DNA of 64,000 nt from Anadara kagoshimensis (lineage: Eukaryota; Mollusca; Bivalvia; Arcoida; Arcidae), in the NCBI GenBank assembly GCA_021292105.1, contig CM037862.1, forward strand, positions 30,722,169-30,786,168, written 5' to 3'. Below are positions 22,633 to 34,800 of the stretch, piece after piece. The translations under genes were made by a program, and so were the position numbers. The notes beneath the pieces are model-generated. The model saw only the letters and a list, made by a program, of their open reading frames with translations. It had not been told where the DNA came from and made no database searches. Numbering within the stretch: the first letter of the stretch is position 1; the number at the start of each line of letters is the position of its first letter.

Positions 22633-22705
22633 ATTCATACATATTGGTGTATAATAAACTTGCCTCTGTTTATAAACACCCTGCCACAATATCGCTGACA
22701 GACTA

Positions 22706-25343
22706 TAGGCCGCGCACGATAACTTGGCACATCCGGGCTTATTCATTTTGTAAATTTTAACGTCTCGTTTCATACAGAAATCAAAATATTAGCACTATTT
22801 GGGACTAATCACTATTATTAATCCGTACCTCACCGCCGCGTCATACGAAAAAATCAAACTGTAAACCTATATTAATTTGGAAAAGGATGCCAACATCAAT
22901 AAATTTTATACTGTGTTTATTCATTTATTTATTGTTTTTTTTAATTTATTTATTTTATTTATTCATATCTGGGAATAGACAGTTAATATTGTTGTCATGT
23001 GCATAATTTTAAATTTAATATTTTTCTCTGTTAAAATTCAAAATGCTCCACATGACGCTGTGCGAAATATAAAAATACAATTCCTCCTTACAAGTGAAAT
23101 ATTTTATGTCCAACAACACAACTCATATTAATGCATTCATTTATAATTTTTATTAATAGATTCAAAATTAAAGTGAATCAAATGTACCAGTTTCCAATTT
23201 GTGATGCAAGAGATTACAGCAGGTGTTTGTTCTAATTAATAATATAATACAATAGGATATGAATTCCAACATATCATGGCGTTGGGTGGATCTGAGAGTT
23301 AAAAGGGACGAGATGTTAATTATTAAGTTAATTGGACCATTAATTAGAACATGCGAACGAGTTGAATGGTAATTTGAGAATATAGTATAATAGGTATAAG
23401 GCGAAAACGAGGCAACACGTGTGATTTTCATAACCGAGAAGATGTCTGAAAATAAAAAGATTGTATTAAATTCACAGGCAAAACAAATTGCCATCAATGT
23501 TGTAAAACATTGTTTTGATGAGGCAAAACAAAAATGTCTCAAAAATCCCATCAGCTGTCCCTTGGAGAGAGCAAGTGCAATGACGGGTGTGCCGAGGAGA
23601 ACATTATCAAGATTAAAATCGTTCGGAATAGAAACCAAACAGGCTGATAGAAAACAGAGATCAGATAAATTTTTTATTGATGATTTTGATATCTGCGTAA
23701 TTAGAAGAACAATAATTAATATGTATTTAAATAAACGCGTTCTTCCAACTATAAATGCTATTCATTCGGAAATAATTAACAAAATTGACTTTAAGGGGGG
23801 TAAAACAATTCTCAGAAAATTGCTTAAAGAAATGGGGTTTAACTGGAAAAAATGCAGCACAAATAGAAAAATCCTTATGGAAAAACCAGATATCGTATCA
23901 AAAAGAATAAATTACCTTCGCGAAATTAAAAAACTTAGAGAAACTGGACACAACATTATTTATATGGATGAAACGTATATAAACTCTTCACACACTGTAC
24001 CCAAGTGTTGGCAGCTGGATGGGAACGGTTTAAGTGTTCCAATCGGAGCAGGTGACCGTCTGATTGTTGTTGATGCTGGTTCAGAAAAGGGTATTGTTCC
24101 TAATGCAAGCCTTATATATAAAGCCAAGTCATCAACAGGTGATTATCACCATGAAATGAATGCTGAGAATTTCACTAAATGGCTTCGCGAAAAATTAATT
24201 CCAAACCTTGAACCAAATTCCGTCTTGGTAGTCGATAATGCATCTTATCATATCGTCCAAGAAGACAAAAAACCAACAACATCGTGGAAGAAAAAAGACA
24301 TTCAGGAATGGTCCACAAAACACAACATTAAATTTACAGAAGACATGGTTCGCGCACAGTTACTTACAATATGCAAACAACAAATTATTCCACCTTCCTA
24401 CAGAATTGATTATATATTAAGAGAACATGGACATAAAATTTTAAGATTACCACCTTATCATGCAGATTTAAATCCTATAGAATTAATTTGGGCTGATCTA
24501 AAATCATATGTTGCTTCACAAAATTTAAAATTTAAACTTTCGGACGTGCAACAACTTGCAGAAAAACAATTGAAAGACATATCGACAGAAAAATGGAAAA
24601 GGTGTGTTGAACACGTAAAGAAAATAGAAAACGATTAGTGGAAAAATGACATCGTAGTCGATGAAGAAATAGAGAAATTTGTAATAAACTTGGACGATAC
24701 CGATTCCAGCGACGAAGACACAGACACAGCAACAGAAGAAGAAGATGATGAGGAAGAAGAAACATCTACAGTGACGGCCGACGAAGAATCAACCATTTCA
24801 GAAGAAGATACGACTGATACAGCTGACGAAATTTTTACTGTTACCAACTTGCATGGAGCTGCACAATTATAAATTCCAGACACAAAATAAAAACAAAAAC
24901 AGAATAAGACTAAGTACATAAGATTAATAAATAAATAGTTTTGAATTAAAAATTTTCGCAAAGCCATTCAGTAACTTGTTTTAAATATATTCAGCATACA
25001 TTTCATGGTGAAGAATTTATTATTTGATACAGCAAATAATAAGAAATTATTATTATTATTTTCTATTTTGACTTTTTATTAAATAAATATAGAGTCAAAA
25101 TAGCACACGACAATATATTGACGATATTATTATTAATGACATAATTGTTATTAAAATTACTATTATTAATGGGCTTAATCAAACTTTTTTGTTAAAAAAA
25201 ATGTATTATAGCAGGATAGAACTCTCAACACTTGTCCCCGTTATACATTATGGGCCAAAACATAACATTTATCGAACGAGCTGCAATGTTTATTTACAAA
25301 CTGAAAAACCCCGGATGTGCCAAGTTATCGTGCGCGACCTATA
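22706..25343 (+). mobile_element. Tc1/mariner-like DDE transposon, copy B (near intact)
   Basis: About 2.64 kb. Left end TATAGGCCGCGCACGATAAC, right end CAAGTTATCGTGCGCGACC then TATATA. The inverted termini are about 45 bp with TA-rich flanks, as expected for TA-targeting elements. The transposase occupies 23,442-24,872, with about 0.7 kb of AT-rich 5' leader and 0.47 kb of 3' trailer. Only one break is obvious in the coding frame (a stop at 24,636-24,638). Confidence 0.85.
23442..24872 (+). CDS. DDE transposase (IS630/Tc1/mariner type), one premature stop near the C-terminus
   Basis: Cuts and rejoins DNA at the element's inverted repeats. I start at ATG 23,442 (MSENKKIVLNSQAKQ); the frame is open upstream to a GTG at 23,421. 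An N-terminal helix-turn-helix (ASAMTGVPRRTLSRLKSFG) would bind the termini. Catalytic motifs: first D in IIYMDETYIN, second D in VLVVDNASYH, E in PYHADLNPIELIWADLKSYV. I count 81 residues between the second D and the E. That is far longer than mariner or Tc1 (34) and close to the DD82E 'Sailor' group described for this superfamily. The frame stops at TAG 24,636-24,638 after KKIEND; copy A has TAC (Tyr) there, so this is one C-to-G change. Beyond it the frame stays open to TAA at 24,872 and encodes a very acidic Asp/Glu/Thr/Ser tail. All catalytic residues precede the stop, so a 398-residue protein could still be active. Confidence 0.85.
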
Positions 25344-25439
25344 TATACATTATATAAAAAATTTAAACTCTTCCATGTTTATAAACACTGCAACAATATA
25401 TATCGCTGACGAACTATAATACAGCATATTTAATAGATA

Positions 25440-25478
25440 AATAAATAAATAATTTATTTATTTATTTATTTATTTTAC
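25440..25478. repeat. AT-rich simple repeat palindrome
   Basis: (ATAA)n followed by (TTTA)n, forming a perfect-looking inverted simple repeat just outside the right arm of the foldback. Confidence 0.8.
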
Positions 25479-25479
25479 A

Positions 25480-25858
25480 CTGTCATGTATAAAACCTAAG
25501 TATCATTTTATATTTAAAAAGATATAAACAAACTATCTACTAGAGTAGGACTGGAGTGGTACAGTCTTGGAGTAGAACTGGGGTTCCTGACCACACAACT
25601 AGACCATCTTCGAAGCGCCAACCCACACGCAGTACAGCAATGTATTTCCATAATGTTAACAGAATGGTATCAAGCGGTAACAAAGGAGATACCAAGGCCG
25701 GCATTAATCTTGTCTGAGGCATTTAAAGCTGTAGAAAGAACAGATTTATCATTCGAAATAGAGAATAAATTTTGTTGTAAGTACGTGTGTGTTACAATAC
25801 CTATGATTTAATTCGACATCGTGCATCCTTGAGGAGTTTTTTCTTACTATCTTAGTAC
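25480..25858. other. Non-coding, nothing recognised
   Basis: Mixed-composition sequence; short frames have no family signature. Confidence 0.4.
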
Positions 25859-26335
25859 CGATTGACGTCTTTGTTAGCTTCAGCTTTAAATGACACATAT
25901 CTGTCTTCTCTGTGTAGTCTTGGTTGTTTTTCTACCGGTTGTGCATGTTGTTTAAACTGATTTTTAAAGAGTTTGATATTGGAACAGTGACTGGCAATTG
26001 AGAAGTTATTTCCAATTGTCTATTAATCTTACACTAAATGTATTCCTTGTTCTTAAGGTCTGGCTCTTCATTTATATAGTTTTTTTGTTGTTGTGACCTC
26101 TACTTGTAGCGAGTGTTGCTGGTATTTCTACTTTTGTTGATTCACCTTATCTATTCCTGGTAATATTTTGTATAAATCGAGGTCATCGTTTTGTTGTTTT
26201 ATTCCAAGGCTGGTAGGCCTAGAAATTCTTCTTTGAGCGTTTTCAATTGATATCATGTCTTTTTTTAAATATGAAGACCAAATGGTTGATCCGTACCCTA
26301 AATGTGGTCTTTTCGTTGACTTGTGCTGTTGCAAA
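25859..26335 (-). pseudogene. LINE reverse transcriptase fragment, C-terminal end, decayed
   Basis: The frame 26,334-26,128 reads RPHLGYGSTIWSSYLKKD and continues ISIENAQRR, the signature after the RT domain of CR1/jockey-type non-LTR retrotransposons. After the stop, degenerate remnants resemble the usual end of these proteins (HCSNIKLFKNQFKQH). The rest of the RT and the endonuclease are absent. A non-functional fossil. Confidence 0.65.
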
Positions 26336-26339
26336 AAAC

Positions 26340-27010
26340 CTCCCTACATTGGAAAATATCAATTTGACACTAAAAGACCTAATGCATTCAAACAGCAACA
26401 TACTAACAGTACTAGACAACAAAAAGGATAACCTTCAAACAGATACAAAACCTATGGTAAAGGAAGAAATGGTAATGACAAGACATACAATAATAGGGAA
26501 AATGTAACAAAAATAATAGATACCCGTACAAGAAAACTCGAAGACAGATATATAACGTAATACTGTACAACGTACCCGAGAAAACCAATGGCACTGCCGA
26601 AAAAATAAAAATGAAGACAAACAAGACATCTTAGCAATATCAGACAGTCTTGGAATAAACAACATAGGCATGCAAGTTCAATTTAGACTGGGTGAAATAG
26701 ATACCAGTAGAACAAGAATGCTAAATTACATATTATACCCGTTTTAATATTACAGCATTAGACGGTCGTTTCGGAATAAAAAGTAGTACTGTTAATAAGG
26801 GTCAATGAAAAAATTATTTGAAAAGGCAAATCAGATAATGAACTCAGTCCCAGATGATCGACTAAAAGGCTAATTATTACCTTAAGACCTGACAAAGCAA
26901 CAAGAAGAAGATAAAAGACCGACAGTTCAAGTCAGAAAAATAAACAACCAAAAGCTACAGATACCTCGCCAACAAAACCTCAACAAATGTCACTACATCG
27001 AATCCAAAAC
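26340..27010 (+). pseudogene. Possible LINE ORF1 remnant, decayed
   Basis: Scattered frames on + read like a LINE ORF1 RNA-binding protein: DKQDILAISDSLGINNIGMQ followed by VQFRLGEIDTSRTRML, then KLFEKANQIMNSVPDDR. Several stops and frameshifts interrupt it. It is oriented away from the RT fragment, so they are not one continuous copy. Class is a judgement from general pattern only. Confidence 0.4.
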
Positions 27011-28899
27011 AATAAAACGAGAAACAACCAGATGCTAAACAACATATCAAGTCCTATCCATTCGGTAAAAATATCCCAAACAAGGACCAGCCAAGAAAAT
27101 TTATTTTCTAAATCTGTGTTGGACAGATTGATTCTAGACACAGACAGACACCTACATAGAGGTTAATGTTTTACTTACAGTTTTAACCATCCCGTCATAG
27201 ATTCTAGACACGGAGAGACACCTACCTCTAGGTTATTGTTTTACTTACAGATTTAACCACTCCTGTCATAGATTCTAGACACGGACAGACACCTACATCA
27301 AGGCTAATGTTTTACTTACAGTCTCAACCATCTGCCATTGATTCTAGACACGGACAGACACCTACCTCTAGATTAATGTTTTAATTACAGTCTTAATCAC
27401 TCCGTCATAGATTCTAGACACGGACAGACACCTACCTTTAGAATAATGTTTTACTTACAGTCTCAATCACTCCGTCATAGATACTAGACACGGACAGACA
27501 CATACCTCTAGATTAATGTTTTACTTCCAGTTTTAACCACTCCGTCATAGATTTTAGGCACGGACAGACACCTACCTTTAGGTTAATGTTTTAATTACAG
27601 TTTTAATCACTCCGTCATAGATTCTAGACACGGACAGACACCTACCTTTAGAATAATGTTTTACTTACAGTCTGAACCACTCCGTCATAGATTTTAGGCA
27701 CGGACAGACACCTACCTTTAGGTTAATGTTTTAATTACAGTTTTAATCACTCCGTCATAGATTCTAGACACGGACAGACACCTACCTTTAGAATAATGTT
27801 TTACTTACAGTCTCAATCACTCCGTCATAGATACTAGACACGGACAGACACATACCTCTAGATTAATGTTTTACTTCCAGTTTTAACCACTCCGTCATAG
27901 ATTTTAGGCACGGACAGACACCTACCTTTAGGTTAATGTTTTAATTACAGTTTTAACCACTCCGTCATAGATTCTAGACACGGACAGACACCTACCTCTA
28001 GGGTAATGTTTTACTTACAGTCTCAATCACTCCGTCATAGATTCTAGACACGGACAGACACCTACCTCTAGATTAATGTTTTACTTCCAGTTTTAACCAC
28101 TCCGTCATAGATTTTAGGCACGGACAGACACCCTACCTTTAGGTTATTGTTTTAATTACAGTCTCAATCACTCCGTCATAGATACTAGACACGGACAGAC
28201 ACCTACCTTTAGAATAATGTTTTACTTCCAGTCTTAACCACTCCGTCATAGATTTTAGGCACGGACAGACACCTACCTCTAGGTAATAGTTTTACTTACA
28301 GTCTTAACCACTCCGCCATTGGTTCTAGACACGGACAGACACCTACGTCTAGGGTAATGTTTTACTTCCAGTCTTAACCACTCCGTCATAGATTTTAGGC
28401 ACAGACAGAAACCTACCTCTAGGTAATAGTTTTACTTACAGTCTTAACAACTCTGCCATTGATTCTAGACACGGAAAGACACCTACCTCTAGGTTAATGT
28501 TTTACTTACAAACTTAACCACTCCGTCATTGATTCTAGACACGGACAGGCACCTAACTCTAGGTTAATGTTTTCCTTACAGTCTAAACAACTCCGTCATA
28601 AATTTTACACACGGACATACACCTGCCTCTTGGTTAATGTTTTACTTACAGTCCTAACAAATTTGATATTGATACTAGACCCGGACAGACACCCACATCA
28701 AGGTTAATGTTTTACTTACAGTCTTAACAACTCCGTCCTAAATTTTAGACACGGACAGACACCTACCTCTAGCCTAATGTTTTACTTACAGTCCTAACAA
28801 ATTTGATATTGATACTAGACCCGGACAGACACCCACATCAAGGTTAATGTTTTACTTCCAGTCTTAACCATTCCGATATTGACCCTAGACACGGACAGA

Positions 28900-31800
28900 A
28901 ACTTACCACTAGGTTAATGTTTTACTTACAGTCTTAACCATTTCGATATTGACACTAGACCCGGACAGACACCTACATCAAGGTTAATGTTTCACTTCCA
29001 GTCTTAACCATTCCTCCAAAGACTCTACACATGGACAGACACCTACATCGAGGTTAATGTTTTACTCACAGTCTTAACCATTCCGATATTGACCCTAGAC
29101 ACGGACAGAATCTTACCACTAGGTTAATGTTTTACTTACAGTCTTAACCATTTCGATATTGACACTAGACCCGGACAGACACCTACATCAAGGTTAATGT
29201 TTCACTTCAAGTCTTAACCATTCCTCCAACGACTCTAGACACGGACAGACATCTACATCGAGGTTAATGTTTTACTTACAGTCTTAACCATTCCGATATT
29301 GACCCTAGACACGGACATGCACCTACCTCTAGATTAATGTTTTCCTTACAGTCTAAACCACACCGTCATAGATTCTAGACACGGACAGACAACTACCTCT
29401 AGGTTAATGTTTTACTCACAGTCTTAACCATTCCGATATTGACCCTAGACACGGACATGCACCTACATCTAGATTAATATTTTCCTTACAGTCTGAACCA
29501 CACCCTAATAGATTCTAGACACGGACAGACAATTACCTCTAGGATAATGTTTTACTTCCATTCTTAACCACTCCGCCATTGATTCCATACACGGACAGTC
29601 ACCTACATCAAGGTTAATGTTTTACTTACAGTCTTAAACACTCCGCCATTGACCTTAGACACGGACAGACACATACCTCTTTGTTAATGTTTTACTTCCA
29701 GTCTTAACCATTCCGTCATAGATTTTAAACACGGACAGACACCTGCCTCGAGATTAATGATTTACTTACAGTCTTAACCATTCCGATATTGGCTCTAGAA
29801 ACGAACAGATACCTCCCTCTAGCTTAATTTTGTACTTACAGTCTTTAGCATTCCGTCATAGATTCTAGACACGGACAGACACCTACCTCTAGATTAATGT
29901 TTTCCTTACAGTCTGAACCACACCCTAATAGATTCTAGACACGGACAGACAATTACCTCTAGGATAATGTTTACTTCCATTCTTAACCACTCCGCCATTG
30001 ATTCTATACACGGACAGACACCTACATCAAGGTTAATGTTTTACTACAGTCTTAAACACTCCGCCATTGACTCTAGACACGGACAGACACCTACCTCTTG
30101 GTTAATGTTTTACTTCCAGTCTTAACCATTCCGTCATAGATTCTAGAAACGGACAGACACCTACCTCTAGATTAATGTTTGACTTACAATCTTAACCTCT
30201 CGGTTGTAGATTCTAGACACGGACAGACACCTACCTCTAGGTTAATGTTTTACTTATAGTATTAAAACCATTCCAATATTGATTCAAGACACGGACAGAC
30301 ACCTACCTCGAGGTTAATGTTTTACTTACAGTCTGAACCACTCCGTCATAGATTCTACACACGGACAGACACCTGCATCGAGGTTAATGATTTACTTACA
30401 GTCTTTAACCATTCCGATATTGGCTCTAGATACGAACAGACACCTGCCTCTAGGTTAATGTTTTAGTTATAGTCTTAAAACCATTCCGATATTGATTCTC
30501 GACACGGATTTACACCTACCTCTAAGTTAATGTTTTACTTCCAGTCTTAACCATTCCGATATTGATTCTAGACACGGACAGACACCTACCTCTAGGTTAA
30601 TGTTTTATATATAGTCTTAAACCATTCCGATATTGATTTTAGATACGAACAGACACCCACCTCTAGGTTAATCTTCTGCTTACAGTCTTAACCACTCCAT
30701 CATAGACTCTAGAAACGGACAGACACCTACATCAAGGTTAATGTTTCACTTCCAGTCTTAACCATTCCTCCAAAGACTCTACACATGGACAGACACCTAC
30801 ATCGAGGTTAATGTTTACTCACAGTCTTAACCATTCCGATATTGACCCTAGACACGGACAGAAACTTACCACTAGGTTAATGTTTTACTTACAGTCTTAA
30901 CCATTTCGATATTGACACTAGACCCGGACAGACACCTACATCAAGGTTAATGTTTCACTTCAAGTCTTAACCATTCGTCCAACGACTCTAGACACGGACA
31001 GACATCTACATCGAGGTTAATGTTTTACTTACAGAATTAACCATTCCGATCCGATATTGACCCTAGACACGGACATGCACCTACCTCTAGATTAATGTTT
31101 TCCTTACAGTCTAAACCACACCGTCATAGATTCTAGACACGGACAGACAACTACCTCTAGGTTAATGTTTTACTTGTAGTCTCAAAACCATTCCGATATT
31201 GACCCTAGACACGGATATGTACCTACATCTAGATTAATGTTTTCCTTACAGTCTGAACCACACCCTAATAGATTCTAGACACGGACAGACAATTACCTCT
31301 AGGATAATGTTTTACTTCCATTCTTAACCACTCCGCCATTGATTCTATACACGGACAGTCACCTACATCAAGGTTAATGTTTTACTTACAGTCTTAAACA
31401 CTCCGCCATTGACCTTAGACACGGACAGACACATACCTCTTTGTTAATGTTTTACTTCCAGTCTTAACCATTCCGTCATAGATTTTAGACACGGACAGAC
31501 ACCTGCCTCGAGATTAATGATTTACTTACAGTCTTAACCATTCCGATATTGGCTCTAGAAACGAACAGATACCTCCCTCTAGCTTAATTTTGTACTTACA
31601 GTCTTTAGCATTCCGTCATAGATTCTAGACACGGACAGACACCTACCTCTAGATTAATGTTTTCCTTACAGTCTGAACCACACCCTAATAGATTCTAGAC
31701 ACGGACAGACAATTACCTCTAGGATAATGTTTTACTTCCATTCTTAACCACTCCGCCATTGATTCTATACACGGACAGACACCTACATCAAGGTTAATGT

Positions 31801-34800
31801 TTTACCTACAGTCTTAAACACTCCGCCATTGACTCTAGACACGGACAGACACCTACCTCTTGGTTAATGTTTTACTTCCAGTCTTAACCATTCCGTCATA
31901 GATTCTAGAAACGGACAGACACCTACCTCTAGATTAATGTTTGACTTACAATCTTAACCTCTCGGTTGTAGATTCTAGACACGGACAGACACCTACCTCT
32001 AGGTTAATGTTTTACTTATAGTATTAAAACCATTCCAATATTGATTCAAGACACGGACAGACACCTACCTCGAGGTTAATGTTTTACTTACAGTCTGAAC
32101 CACTCCGTCATAGATTCTACACACGGACAGACACCTGCATCGAGGTTAATGATTTACTTACAGTCTTTAACCATTCCGATATTGGCTCTAGATACGAACA
32201 GACACCTGCCTCTAGGTTAATGTTTTAGTTATAGTCTTAAAACCATTCCGATATTGATTCTCGACACGGATTTACACCTACCTCTAAGTTAATGTTTTAC
32301 TTCCAGTCTTAACCATTCCGATATTGATTCTAGACACGGACAGACACCTACCTCTAGGTTAATGTTTTATTTATAGTCTTAAAACCATTCCGATATTGAT
32401 TTTAGATACGAACAGACATCCACCTCTAGGTTAATCTTCTGCTTACAGTCTTAACCACTCCATCATAGACTCTAGAAACGGACAGACACCTACATCAAGG
32501 TTAATGTTTCACTTCCAGTCTTAACCATTCCTCCAAAGACTCTACACATGGACAGACACCTACATCGAGGTTAATGTTTTACTCACAGTCTTAACCATTC
32601 CGATATTGACCCTAGACACGGACAGAAACTTACCACTAGGTTAATGTTTTACTTACAGTCTTAACCATTTCGATATTGACACTAGACCCGGACAGACACC
32701 TACATCAAGGTTAATGTTTCACTTCAAGTCTTAACCATTCCTCCAACGACTCTAGACACGGACAGACATCTACATCGAGGTTAATGTTTTACTTACAGAA
32801 TTAGTCATTCCGATCCGATATTGACCCTAGACACGGACATGCACCTACCTCTAGATTAATGTTTTCCTTACAGTCTAAACCACACCGTCATAGATTCTAG
32901 ACACGGACAGACAACTACCTCTAGGTTAATGTTTTACTTGTAGTCTCAAAACCATTCCGATATTGACCCTAGACACGGATATGTACCTACATCTAGATTA
33001 ATGTTTTCCTTACAGTCTGAACCACACCCTAATAGATTCTAGACACGGACAGACAATTACCTCTAGGATAATGTTTTACTTCCATTCTTAACCACTCCGC
33101 CATTGATTCTATACACGGACAGTCACCTACATCAAGGTTAATGTTTTACTTACAGTCTTAAACACTCCGCCATTGACCTTAGACACGGACAGACACATAC
33201 CTCTTTGTTAATGTTTTACTTCCAGTCTTAACCATTCCGTCATAGATTTTAGACACGGACAGACACCTGCCTCGAGATTAATGATTTACTTACAGTCTTA
33301 ACCATTCCGATATTGGCTCTAGAAACGAACAGATACCTCCCTCTAGCTTAATTTTGTACTTACAGTCTTTAGCATTCCGTCATAGATTCTAGACACGGAC
33401 AGACACCTACCTCTAGATTAATGTTTTCCTTACAGTCTGAACCACACCCTAATAGATTCTAGACACGGACAGACAATTACCTCTAGGATAATGTTTTACT
33501 TCCATTCTTAACCACTCCGCCATTGATTCTATACACGGACAGACACCTACATCAAGGTTAATGTTTTACCTACAGTCTTAAACACTCCGCCATTGACTCT
33601 AGACACGGACAGACACCTACCTCTTGGTTAATGTTTTACTTCCAGTCTTAACCATTCCGTCATAGATTCTAGACACGGACAGACACTACCTCTAGATTAA
33701 TGTTTGACTTACAATCTTAACCTCTCGGTTGTAGATTCTAGACACGGACAGACACCTACCTCTAGGTTAATGTTTTACTTATAGTATTAAAACCATTCCA
33801 ATATTGATTCAAGACACGGACAGACACCTACCTCGAGGTTAATGTTTTACTTACAGTCTGAACCACTCCGTCATAGATTCTACACACGGACAGACACCTG
33901 CATCGAGGTTAATGATTTACTTACAGTCTTTAACCATTCCGATATTGGCTCTAGATACGAACAGACACCTGCCTCTAGGTTAATGTTTTAGTTATAGTCT
34001 TAAAACCATTCCGATATTGATACTCGACACGGATTTACACCTACCTCTAAGTTAATGTTTTACTTCCAGTCTTAACCATTCCGATATTGATTCTAGACAC
34101 GGACAGACACCTACCTCTAGGTTAATGTTTTATTTATAGTCTTAAAACCATTCCGATATTGATTTTAGATACGAACAGACACCCACCTCTAGGTTAATCT
34201 TCTGCTTACAGTCTTAACCACTCCATCATAGACTCTAGAAACGGACAGACACCTACATCAAGGTTAATGTTTCACTTCCAGTCTTAACCATTCCTCCAAA
34301 GACTCTACACATAGACAGACACCTACATCGAGGTTAATGTTTTACTCACAGTCTTAACCATTCCGATATTGACCCTAGACACGGACAGAAACTTACCACT
34401 AGGTTAATGTTTTACTTACAGTCTTAACCATTTCGATATTGACACTAGACCCGGACAGACACCTACATCAAGGTTAATGTTTCACTTCAAGTCTTAACCA
34501 TTCCTTCAACGACTCTAGACACGGACAGACATCTACATCGAGGTTAATGTTTTACTTACAGAATTAGTCATTCCGATCCGATATTGACCCTAGACACGGA
34601 CATGCACCTACCTCTAGATTAATGTTTTCCTTACAGTCTAAACCACACCGTCATAGATTCTAGACACGGACAGACAACTACCTCTAGGTTAATGTTTTAC
34701 TTGTAGTCTCAAAACCATTCCGATATTGACCCTAGACACGGATATGTACCTACATCTAGATTAATGTTTTCCTTACAGTCTGAACCACACCCTAATAGAT

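Larger units (their letters stand above)
18995..25425. repeat. Large inverted repeat (foldback) made by copies A and B with flanks
   Basis: The left arm (about 18,995-21,665) matches the reverse complement of the right arm (about 25,425-22,740). The match includes sequence outside the transposon termini: the module CAGCGATAT...GTTTATAAACATGGAAGAGT is present on both outer sides. The spacer of about 1.1 kb holds the copy-A-specific segment, a MITE and one extra module copy. Confidence 0.75.

Noticed and set aside
26412-26671. Hydrophobic Phe/Cys-rich - strand frames
   Set aside because: Antisense of the decayed LINE ORF1-like remnant.
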